This document shows, piece after piece, positions 24,831 to 35,324 of a stretch of 64,000 nt of DNA. The DNA is from Cryptomeria japonica. Its lineage: Eukaryota; Streptophyta; Pinopsida; Cupressales; Cupressaceae. The notes beneath the pieces are model-generated. The model worked only from the letters and a program-made list of their open reading frames with translations, was not told where the DNA came from and did no database searches. A program made the position numbers and the translations under genes. Each line of letters opens with the position of its first letter. Positions within the stretch are counted from its first letter, which is position 1. The DNA lies in the NCBI RefSeq assembly GCF_030272615.1, contig NC_081414.1, positions 237,820,233 to 237,884,232 of the forward strand. Direction: 5' to 3'.

Positions 24831-26403
24831 TCTTCAATTTGGTCTTTTGATGAAGATTTCTTTTTCTCAAGATATGAGTGATGGTCATACAAAATGATAC
24901 TTTGTTTCACTTGTTGATGTAGATTTGTTATCAATGTTGATGTATATTTGTTGGATGGATACTTTGTTTCAATTGTTTTGAATCCTTTGACAAGAAAATG
25001 TGGCAAGCACATAGTCTTGCCCCTTTTCAATAAAAGGCACAACAGGTGTGGGTCTAAATCAACCCAATCATGGACTTTTTTTACCCTTATAAATGTATGT
25101 ATGTTCCCAGGCCTAAAGTCGGCCCAAACTTTTACTGGTCTAAAACAAGATGAAGACAACTCAAACACTTTTTATCCCTAAGGTAATGGCCAGTTGCAAT
25201 ATTTTTAGCCCACAGCTTGATATTTCTTCGCCTTTGGTACTACATACGTTATGTATCCCATCGTGGCAGGTAAGAATGTGATATACTAAGTCTTACGCGA
25301 GTATAACCGATAGATGATCCCTATGATGGGGGAGTCACTACTTTCATCAAGCTACGAGTAGCCTTTCAAAAAGCCCTAATTCTACTCAAGGAAATATGTA
25401 TGGTAAGTATATTGGGAGCAAAACCATCTATGCTCTCGCAGTGAACTTTTCACAAATATCCTCAATCAATAGAACGGGTGGGCTTCTAAAATAAGAGGTG
25501 TCTAGTAATGTTCGATGTCTTTGGACGTAAGTTCATTCGTAGTGACTCACTTAAGAGCCTTGTAACTCACGGTGGGGCCCATATGTCCTTTTAGCAAGTT
25601 ACACTGTAGGAACAGCTACACCCAAGGCTACAGTTTTTGCTCACGTGATTTTCATATTGGCTTGAAGGATTTACCACACAAGGTCATCCCAAGAGTGATG
25701 TGTCTCTTGGAAAACCTCTCTTAAAAATAGAAAATTTAGAGCATTACTAATACTTTTCTCTTGCACCTAGTACCACTTGAGCGAGGGGAGAGGACAGTGT
25801 GTGTTAGAATTGGGACCACTCTACAGATTTGCACAAGCGTGCCAAACACAAAAGACACTTGTTCTTTTTAACCTTTTATTACAATGTGATCTATTTGCTA
25901 CTTGGAGATGTTTCTCCAACAGACATGGTGTTCTTTTTATCCCACAAAGCAATTTGTTTTCTAACTAGGAAAGTGAAATCCTGGTCAACAAAATGAAAGC
26001 ACGTTTGCTTGAAAGTAAATCGCTTTTGTAAGTAAATGGACAAGTTCATTGTTCTTTTTATAGCCCAAAATTGAAGTGTGAATTTGCAAAAAGAAATGTT
26101 AAGGTTGTTGTAAATTTTAGCTTTGCAAATGATGTTCTTTTTAAGCCCAAAAAGATAAGTTTTGATTTGTTTTAAAGCACCAAAAATTAAAATGTGAGGT
26201 TCTTTTTACCTAAAAAAAGAGGAAATATGAATTCTTTTAAACCAATTTTTGGAAAGAAGCTAAAATGAAATCAAAATCCTAAATTAAACTCCTCCCACCT
26301 GCAAGAAATTGTTAAAAACTTGCAAATAAAGAAGTTAGTAAAATCCAAAATCTTGTGTGGACTTCCACAAGCCTAAATTCAATTTTTCAGTTACAATTTT
26401 GAA

Positions 26404-26690
26404 CTCTCTGGAACAAAAGCGCTACTATGTGAGTAAACCTAAGCGCTAATTCGGACAACAACGATGAAGTACTAACATAAGCGCAATACTATTAACAAAA
26501 GTGCTATACTATTAACAAAAGTGCTATACTATTAACAAAAGTGTTATAATAAAAAAAGTTAGACAGAATTAAAACTGATAGACAGAGAGAACAAAAATGC
26601 TATATCAATACAAAGGCACTAATTAATGTGCAAAAGTGCTAAACCCTCATGAAAGCACTAAAATTGTTTGACAAAGGCACCAAAATGCAA
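26404..26690 (-). repeat. Cluster of TAGYGCTTTTGT motifs in the leader, with a 20-bp tandem
   Basis: Plus-strand copies read ACAAAAGCGCTA (26,412), AAGCGCTAA (26,440), ATAAGCGCAA (26,477), then three tandem copies of ACTATTAACAAAAGTGCTAT from about 26,488. More variants follow at 26,591, 26,614, 26,631 and 26,652. On the minus strand, the direction of gag, they read TAGCACTTTTGT. The cluster lies 50-340 bp downstream of the primer site. Confidence 0.7.
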
Positions 26691-26738
26691 TCTGTATGTG
26701 ATAATTCAAGAAAATCACAAAAAAAAAAAAAAATCAAT

Positions 26739-26777
26739 ATTAGAAGGTTGCGTGTTCGATTCATGTCGGGTTCACCA
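26739..26777 (-). promoter_or_regulatory. Primer-binding site for tRNA-Trp, extended to 39 nt
   Basis: The plus strand reproduces the 3' part of plant nuclear tRNA-Trp(CCA), as I recall that tRNA: from the 3' anticodon stem (AGAAGGTTG) through the T arm (GTGTTCGATTC) to GGGTTCACCA. I count two mismatches in 39, both T for C. Two bases (26,778-26,779) separate it from the 5' LTR. A normal site covers about 18 nt and stops before the methylated A58, so this one runs some 20 nt further. It is not a tRNA gene: the 5' half is absent. Confidence 0.8.
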
Positions 26778-26779
26778 AA

Positions 26780-27981
26780 TGATGCAAGGTAAAAGGGGCA
26801 CAAGGCACAAAACACAAGTTCAAATGTTAGTAGATTAGTTACAACCAAAAAAAAATACAAATGAACTTAAAAACCTTAAGATGCATATCAAGAGAGATAT
26901 AAAGCACACAATAAAGAGCATACATAAACGAAAAAGGGAAAGAAAACCCCCCAAGTTTCTCATAGATGTTCCTCCCTTATTCCTCTCCTCTCCAAGTCCC
27001 ACATGAGTGTAGCTCTCATCTTTTAGCACTATCCATGGATGTCTTATGAAGATTCAAGATGGTTGTAAAAATGAAAACAAATGCTTATGCAACTGTAAAT
27101 GATTTACTATGAGAAAGCTCCTAATTAGTCTATGTGAATCTTAGTATAATAACAATGCAAAATATTTTTTAATGCTCTCTAAAATGACTATAAGTTTGAT
27201 GCACACAAGACTTGATTTTGAAAATGAAGAACGAGAGCTCTATTTATATGGAAAATAGGGCAATGGATGGTCAAGATTGAATAATCTTAACAAGGGTTAG
27301 GATTGAAAGTTAATCAATCCATGTGATGGTTTTCAACCCAATCCCATGATGAAAAATGTCAACATGAGATGGCTTGAGAGGAGAGGGAAGAAGCATTAAA
27401 TGTTTGGGATGACATGAACATTACCCTAGGAGGGTTTGGTTAGGCTTGAGTTAGTGGATAAAGCTTTTATCCAAGGGTAATTGCTTTTATCCAATGGATA
27501 AACTCTTGTGCAAGAGTTAAAGGGGATAACCATGGTCAAATCAATAAATGCTTAAATAGACCCATGAGTTAAATGAGGGTTGAGTTAGAGGGAAATCCTC
27601 TAACTATGTGGGCAAGTTGAGTTAACCATTAATGGTTATGTAAGAGCCATAAATGGTTTGGAAGACTTTGGGGGTTAGCTTGCTGAAGGATAAAAAGTCT
27701 AATGCATTTCAAAGACTTTGGAGGCTTTGAGAAGTGGCTTCTCTTTACTTAGGAATGTGACAATAATTAGGAGATGAATTAGGCTAAATTGGAATGGATT
27801 AGAAGAATCTAGAAGGGGTTTAGGAGGCAAGTTGGTTTGATGGGTGAGAAAAATAGGATTTCTATTTATTGGTGCAACTTGCATTGGAGAATGCAAGTGG
27901 GAGGGTTTTAGAGATTTAAATAAATATTTAAATGAGGAAAGGGGTTAAATTAAACAAATATGCTTTATTCATTTAATTAAT
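26780..27981 (-). repeat. 5' LTR of the Tat element, larger piece
   Basis: This piece aligns to 10,363-11,565 of the 3' LTR. Homology stops at TTTAATTAATT (27,972-27,982), where the A-rich 3' end of LINE A begins. A TATA box (TATAAATAG, minus) is at 27,240-27,248. Confidence 0.88.
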
Positions 27982-28347
27982 TTTTTGTTTTTGTTTTTGT
28001 TAAAATCACAGCCGCAGCGGAATTTATATTAATAAGTGGAACTTTACATGGTATGAGAAGTATGCCCATGCGGAGAAGGATTCCTACAAAATTGGGCCAG
28101 AAAAATCTTTTCTTTTGTATTACAAAATAGGGAAGAGTAACCCCTACAGGGCACAACCAGATCTTCCTCAACCATCCGAGCAGAGAACCAACCAGACTTT
28201 TGCTACCCAATTAAGGGACCCAGAAAAGCCATTTGCCTTTTCTCCGCATACAGAAAGAGTGATGACTCCATTGCACTAAATTACCACACCAAGGAGAGAG
28301 CAAAGTATGAGGTTGGGCAACGTCTGACAATCCTTCCACCTGGATGA

Positions 28348-31300
28348 TTAAGAAGGGAGTGCTAACCTGGCAGCCCAATCAATGTCTATCTCATCAATCC
28401 CATCTGCACCCCTGTTGGCTAGGTGATCTGGTTTACCATTAGCTTCTTGATAAAAGTGGTTGATAGTATAGTCCAGAAAATCATTGAGTAACTCGATAGC
28501 TCTACCGAGGAAGATTTTGAGTTTCCAATTTGGAGTATTTTTAGTTCTAATAACATTCACAATGATGGAAAAATCCCCTTCAATTTCTAGCTTTCTGATG
28601 TTCATATGTTTGCAAAGCCAAAGGCCTTCAATCAGACCTTTGAATTCTGCTACATTGTTGGTAGCATTACCAAGATGAATGGACTTCGCAGCTATAAATT
28701 TTGATGCCCAAGCATGCACAATACAACCTGCTCCTGCCTTTCCTGGGTTCCCTATGGAGGCACCATCGAAATTGAGTTTGAACCATCCATGCTGAGAGCT
28801 GCTCCACGTTGCTAGACTTCTATAAGGTACATTGTTGGTTGCATTTTGGCCAAAGAAGGGGGGTATGATCAATCCTAGCCAATTATTCCTCATACAATTG
28901 TCCCATTCAGTGAATTTGATATTTTTCCTAGGGTAGTTAAGAAGTTTGCTATTAACCACTTCCACAATGACAACTTCTACCTTATTGAGTAGTCTGTCAA
29001 CTTCCAAGTTTGATTCTTTGAACAGTCTTCTATATCTCTCTTTCCAAACCTCCCAGATGAGGATGGAGGGGCTGCTAATCCATAAAGGACCGAAAAGACT
29101 ATCTTTCATGAGGGTTGGACAAATAGAGAACCATTGAGAGAGGTTGGTTGTTATTTTCGTTGACCATTGTAATTTATTTCTAAGCGAATCCCAGCATAGT
29201 TGTGTGAATGGACATAGGAGCATAAGGTGATTTGGATCTTCTAAGTCTACTTTGCATAAGATGCATCTGGAAGGACCTGCAAAACCAATTTTTAAAAAAT
29301 ACTCTGCAGTTAATATTTTACCTTGAACTGTTTCCCAAGTAAACGCTCCATCCTTTGGTAGGTAGAATTTGTGCCATCATAGTTGTGTTGGAATAAGAGA
29401 GATCTTTGGCTGATGACTCTTGTAGATAGCTTTAAAACCATCTTTTGAGCTATATTGAACGTCATTAGCATTAGCCCACACAATCCTATCAGGCTCTTCC
29501 TTGAAGTTCAGGTTCCTTTCTCCAAGAATCCTCTTTAGAATAACCCACTCATTCTGCCCAATGACAGATTCAAGATTTTTCCAGACCCAACCACACGAGG
29601 TGTTGATCTCTTCTCTCACCACATAATTACAAACAAAAGGTCCCCATTGTTGAACAAGCCTATCCTTAATGTTGCTGGTGTCTATTAAGGAATCAATTGG
29701 AGGCATTCCCACTCATGAATCTTCCCAGAATCTAGCACTTCTGCCATCACCAATATCCCATGATAAATGAGTCAATAGGGTCTTCCTACTTTTTGCAATG
29801 AAGTTCCAAATTCTAGAGCCCTTTGCCAAGTTTGAGATCCAGAAGATTCCTTCTCTATTGTTTGATCTCAAGTATTTTGCTTTTATAATCCTCACCCATT
29901 TGAGTTTAGGTTGGGAGTAAATTTTCCAGGCCAACTTTGCTCCCAAGGCTTGATTCTGCCATATTAGATTTCTAATACCAATGCCCCCATCTTTTTTAGT
30001 TCTACAAATCTTATCCCAAGCAATTAGTGCAATCTTTTTCTTTTCGGAGACACCCTGCCAATAGAATCTTCTCATTGTTTGAATAATCTGTTTATTTATA
30101 CCTTGGGGTAGATCCACATAGGAGAGCATATATATGGGCATAGAAGACAAGATTGATTTAAGCATGATGAGTCTCCCGATCCAAGAAAACCATTTCCCTT
30201 TCCAAGTGGATAATCTCTTTTTAATTTTTTCCAGAAGAGATTACCATAGTTTAGAGCTTCTACTGCCTTTATCTATAGGAATCCCAAGGTAAGTGCATGG
30301 GAGGGAACCTATTTTGAATCCAAGTAGATTAGAGATCCTAGCCTATTCTGCATCCTCCACATTAAAAAACAAGATTATTGATTTACACTGATTCACCTCC
30401 TAGCCTGAGGCTTTCCAGTAATGAGAAAGAATCTTCCTAAACTCTAGAACCTCCTCTATGCAACCTGATCCCATTAGTAGAGTATCATCTGCAAATTGCT
30501 AGTGTGTACACGGGTCAACCCCACTGGTAATTTTGATACCATTAATTCTCCCTTGCCCTCTAGCCAATGAAATACTCCTCCCCAAGGCCTCTGCCATGAT
30601 GATGAAGAGGAAAGGGGAAATGGGATCCCCCTGCCTTAATCCTTTGGAGGATTCAAAGAGGCCTTTCAGACTACCATTAACTAAAACAACATATCTTGGA
30701 GTGGAAATACAGTACAAAATCAAATCTATCCATCTTTTGCTAAAGCCAAAATCTTCCATGCATTTACATAGGAAGCACCAATCCACTTTATCATAGGCTT
30801 TTTTGATGTCCAACTTCACTAAAATACTTGGCTTAGTTTGATTCTGCACTGAATGAATTGCTTCCTGTGCTAGGATAATTCCATCTAAGATTGATCTACC
30901 CGAAACAAAACTAGTTTGCTCATCTGATATTATACATGGGAGGATCTTTTTGAGCCCGTTTGACATTACTTTTGAGAGAAGTTTGTAAATCATGTTACAA
31001 AGGCAGCTGGGTCTAAATTCTTCCCAACTCACAACATTCTCTTTCTTTGGGATGAGGGCCAAGAAGGTGTTATTAATTTCTCTGAGAAATCTGCCAGCTT
31101 TTTGAGTTGCCACAATCGCTTCTACCACTTCATCCCCTATGATTGGCCAACATTTCTGATAAAAACCTACTGGGAATCCATTCGGACCGAGGGCTTTGTT
31201 ACTATGGAACTCAGAAAGGGCCTCTTCTATTTCTTTTCTAGATATGTATTCATTCAACATTTTGTTTTGTTCTGAAGTTACAAGTTTTGGAATGCTTTAC

Positions 31301-32534
31301 AGACACCATCTTTGTTCTACCAGATTTGATCCTTCCTTGTTGTTTAGGATTTCTGAGAAATATTGAACTGCATTTGTGGCTATTGAGACCGAGTCATCAT
31401 TCACTCTTCCATCTGTCGAGTTTATGCTTAGAATTTTGTTTGTCATCCTTCTCTGTTTGACCGAAGTTTGAAAAAACTTTGAGTTTCTGTCACCCTCTGC
31501 AAGACAAGTCTCTCTAGATTTCTGTTTCCAAAAGATTTCCTCTGTAGCTAGAATCTCCCCCATCTCATTCAAGAGTTCCTTTTGGAATGATAGTTTATCC
31601 ATGCCAAAGATTAGGAATTTTTTATTCAAGTCTTTTAGTTCCTAGTCTACTCTCTCTTTTTCCTCAAATATGTTCTTGAAGTGCTCTTTGTTCCACTTCA
31701 GAAACATTTTCTTAGTGAGTTTTAATTTTGATATAAGGGAGAAGAATTTGGAGCCCTCGATCCTCTCCTCTTGCCACCATATTTCCAGGTTATTGAATAA
31801 GTCCTTATGTTTAAATCACATGAATTCAAACCGGAAGGGAGACCATCCCAACCTCTTATCTCCTAAAATTTCTAGTAGAATGGGGTAATGAGATCCACTG
31901 GGAAGCTGAGCAAATGTCCTTTGACTAGGAATTTGTCTAACTTTTCTGCTATTTGGCTAAAACCCAACCTTCTATTATTCCATGTAAACAAGCCTTTATC
32001 CGTGACAATTTTCAACAAACTATTCTTATTAATCCAATCAGCAAAATCCTTCAGAGGTCTACTAACCATTTGTGACCCCCCTCTCTTCTCAAAGCAATGA
32101 AGGATTGCATTAAAGTCCCCCCCTAAAATTATGAAATCATCTAGAATAGTTGAAATGAAATTATCTAGATCTTTCCAAACCTTTCTCTTTCTTTGTGTTG
32201 GAATAGGGACATAGATATTGATAATGAGAAATTTGAGACTGCTTGCAAAGGAGGTTACCTGGCCTACCAGCCAATTCCTTCCCACAGCTAGTGGTGTGAA
32301 TTTAAGGGAATTGCTTCTCCATAATATGGCAAGACCCCCTGAAGCTTTTTCTAATCCTACAACCACAACTTGCCAATTCACAAACTTCAAGCTAACTTTC
32401 TCCATTTCTTCAAGTGATAGTTTGGTTTCTTGCAGGAGAGATATCTCCATCTGAGTAGTTAAGCACTTGTGTTTTAACAAGCGCTGCTTGTTAGGGAAAC
32501 CAAGGCCCCTAACATTCCAAGACAGGATCTTCAT
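28348..32534 (-). pseudogene. LINE A ORF2: endonuclease, RT, zf-RVT, RNase H
   Basis: This is the multidomain protein for target-primed reverse transcription. The start is MKILSWNVRGLG at 32,534. The APE endonuclease shows LLQETKL, GGDFNAI and FTWNN. The linker has GDRNSKFFQTSVKQRR. RT shows ALGPNGFPVGFYQ, LVKLDIKKAYDKVDW, SSKGLRQGDPISPFLF and FADD near 30,490, the last preceded by an amber stop. The zf-RVT region lies at about 29,713-29,220. RNase H keeps FDGAS, NVAEFKGL, EGDFS and KPDHLA in an open 291-codon frame (29,223-28,348). About ten stops or shifts are visible. The stop of EN at 31,872 and a gap near 30,240 separate the main pieces. Confidence 0.92.
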
Positions 32535-33395
32535 TGATCTTGAGGAGGAGGGATCCCCTCCCCCATTAGGGATGTTATTTTGGTTTTCCCTTTTGCCTCC
32601 CCATCCCTGGCTCGAAGCTCTAAAAAAGACTTTTGCCCTTTCCTGCTGCTAGATTCCTTTCCATAGTCTGGAACTCTTTTATCTGATGAGTATTGTTGTA
32701 CTCCAAGCCTGATAGGATTTTTAGTCATGGATTGATCTTCAATGTTCTTGAACTCATCACCATTATTTTCTGTCAATTGGTCTAACACCAGTATCTTGTG
32801 GATCAATTCTTGCCTCTTTGATTCTTCATCCCTGCCTCTTGCAGGATCCTCCCATTCATCATCACAAAATTTTGTATCCAAAAAAGGAGGTTGCGACATT
32901 TGATTTGGTTGCATTGGGTTAATCTACATTCCTGGCTCAATACATCCATTCTACCCTGCTTTTGAAAAAGGATCCCAACCTCCTTCCACGACCTCTTGAA
33001 GCCTACATATTTCTACCAGGAGTTCCTCAACATGCTTCTCTATGACTACAATTTAATCATTGGTTAGTTGCTGAGATTTAGAGCCTTTTGTGTTGGAGGC
33101 ACTAATAGTTACCTTACGCTTGATACTTTCCTTAGCTCTGACCGAATCTGTGGGACTATCACTTGGGGGTATAATGTTGTTGTGTGACAGGAAGGTATCA
33201 ATTTGATTGTTTGCTAGGGATATTTTGGATGGATTAGGAATCTCTCCCAATGATTCTATCTAAGGGATCAACTGGACTTCATCTGATTCTGTTCCCTTTG
33301 TTGAAACATTGTCTTGTCTTTTAAAGATTTCCTCTTTAAAGGTTCCCCACCTTTTGGACTCAACACTCTGCTTTATGTCAAATGAGGTATTTGTT
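32531..33395 (-). pseudogene. LINE A ORF1, 3' part
   Basis: The minus strand reads KISLANNQIDTFLSHNNIIP, later a charged stretch with DDEWEDPARGRDEESKRQEL, ending at 32,531. That end overlaps the ORF2 start by 4 nt, if the frames are original. Stops separate the pieces at 33,053 and near 32,915. This part is hydrophilic and low in conserved motifs, typical of the C-terminal half of plant LINE ORF1. Its 5' half lies at 48,464-48,979. Confidence 0.7.
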
Positions 33396-33586
33396 TTTTA
33401 TTAAGGAAAATCAGGTTTTAAGGGACTCGAACCCCACTTACAAAACGAAGGATAAGCATGAAAGAAACTAGAGAAGACAAGACCTAGACAGAAAAGCAGC
33501 AAAAAAACCAGCAGAAATCAGCAGCTAGGAAAAAAGGACAGCACATAGGCAGTGAGAAACTGGCATCCAAAAACTAGCATTAGATA

Positions 33587-33875
33587 TCAAATAAAAACTT
33601 CAATGGACTCCTCTGCATTCTTAACCAACAACATCATGGCCTTAGCGGCTTCTCTCAGATCTTTGTTCTCCTGCTTCAGCTGAATGTCTTTCGTCTTTGT
33701 CTCCAAATCACTGGTCGTCTGCATGGTCCTTTGCCTGGAGATTTGTGGAGTAGAGTTGGAGGTCAGAAAATCATCAATGATAACCATATCCTTATTCTGA
33801 TTTTTCCTCTCCAAGTGATCCACCAAGGCATTCATATTTTGAGACGAAATCCTCAAGACCTCAAGACTGTGGTTC
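33587..33875 (-). pseudogene. Extra coding-like region of LINE B, 3' part
   Basis: Skipping the level-4 element and one GGTTC, the frame of 41,350-41,001 continues without a break (NHSLEVLRISSQNMNALVDH) into a charged coiled coil, KQENKDLREAAKAMMLLVKN, and stops at 33,587. About 190 nt of untranslated sequence then leads to the LINE end. Frame continuity across the insertion point supports a real former ORF. Confidence 0.6.
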
Positions 33876-35067
33876 TGTAAAGCGGAAAATCGCGATCGAA
33901 CCCTAAGTGTTCCCCCCACCACTCCAAGGAGAGAGAAAGGAGGTCACTAGGGTTGACGGTTTTCACTTAGGAGAGACTTTACATTCAAAAGAGGGGTTGA
34001 AACCCACAAGATCCAATCCCACACAATGCAAGATAGGATTCTAAATGAGTTTCAAATGTTATGACAGCAAGGCTACCCTCTTTTGTAAAGAATGTAGATA
34101 GAAGGATTGAGCTAGGAATGCATGTAAAGTGAGAAAGATTCACTTATAAACAGAGGTAGGAATATAGGATGAAGCTGCGGACCTGGAATTAGTAGTAAAA
34201 TGTCGAGACGACGCTGTCCTACAAATTTGAGCAAAAGTTGACTAGACGATGGCACCCAGCGTGCACACGGTCCTCCGAAAAATCCGCGAAACGAAGGGGG
34301 ATCTGTTCGTCTCTGCACAAGGATTCCAGATCTTCAATTACAGTCGCGTACCTGCAACCTACACACAGAAAAGAGAGGACGATTGGGGGGTTAGGGATTA
34401 GGGGTTTGCCCTTAGGTCAAACCCCGGTTTTGGAATTAACCAAGAAATGAGAATGTTGTAAATGTAAATGATTGTAATGTAAACAAGTACTAATACCTTG
34501 TTGTAAGAATGTTTGTATTCTTACATGCGAAGATGTAAATGTTGTTGTATGTTGTATGTTGTGTGTGATCTCCTCTTCAATGGTTGAATCCTTGTCTTGA
34601 ATGCAACACTTAGCCTTGAATGGAGACTTAGAATGCTCAATTGCTTGAAGGAATGCTTGAATGCTTGAATGTTTGAATATCGTTTCCGCGTCTTGTACAC
34701 ATCTATCTTTCCTTCCCAAAATGGGAGAGGAAATGTAGTTTATATACTTGTCAATTAGGGCTGATAGACTGATTTTTTCGACCTTGGGCCGACATAGCAA
34801 CCTTATTTTCCAATTTGCAAACTTAAAGACCCGAAGCCCCATAAGAGACCGGGCCCAAAATAGGGTCAGGGACCAGGGTGCTGGGTGCCATGGTCCCACC
34901 TCCAGGGACAGCAGGGTGCAAGGAGGATCAGGCCAGGGTGCTGAAAAATGCAGTTTTTGATGTCATAAACAGGTTTCGGGGTCTCCATTCAGGTTCCGTG
35001 TTGCATCGCCATCGTGAAGACCCAAATGCAGTCAAAATTGCAAGTGTCACAATTTTAGGACGTTACA
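33876..35067 (-). repeat. 3' LTR of the level-4 element
   Basis: The LTR is 1192 bp, bounded by GGTTC on the outside and the polypurine tract on the inside. A TATA box, TATATAAA on the minus strand, lies at 34,739-34,746. It contains two copies of the GGAC..GGTCC hairpin motif (34,244-34,273 and 34,870-34,896). Confidence 0.93.
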
Positions 35068-35080
35068 TTTAGCCCCCACT
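35068..35080 (-). other. Polypurine tract of the level-4 element
   Basis: AGTGGGGGCTAAA on the minus strand directly precedes the LTR start TGTAACG. This is the typical Ty3/gypsy form and position. Confidence 0.85.
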
Positions 35081-35324
35081 TTAGTGGGAGTATAAGCGTA
35101 CGCCCATACTTCCGGTAAAGTACAAGGAAACAACATTGAAAGACTTTCACCATGTCAAGGAGGCAAGACACACCAAGCCCCCAGTGGACTAAGGATCTTA
35201 CGACTTCGATTGACAAAGTAAAAGGGAAGATCATGAGGGAGAACCATGACTGTCAGTAGTAAGGTTCCCTCACTATCACAAGATCCAAACAAGGGCTATG
35301 TTTATGCTCCAAGCCACGTTGTTC

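Larger units (their letters stand above)
23881..26738 (-). other. Long leader of the Tat element
   Basis: About 2.9 kb separates the primer site from gag, usual for the Tat lineage. No domain is recognised in it. It contains a 200-bp tandem duplication and a cluster of short AGCGCT-type motifs, listed separately. Confidence 0.6.

Noticed and set aside
26488-26550. CRISPR-like array of 20-bp repeats
   Set aside because: The repeats are directly tandem with no unique spacers, and this is a plant retrotransposon leader.
26739-26777. Possible tRNA-Trp gene
   Set aside because: Only the 3' part is present, it carries CCA, which nuclear tRNA genes do not encode, and it sits 2 nt from the LTR where a primer site belongs.
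34238-34450. 70-codon ORF duplicated in both LTRs (also 40,135-40,347)
   Set aside because: Its duplication follows from LTR identity; it covers the hairpin motif and has no recognisable protein features.
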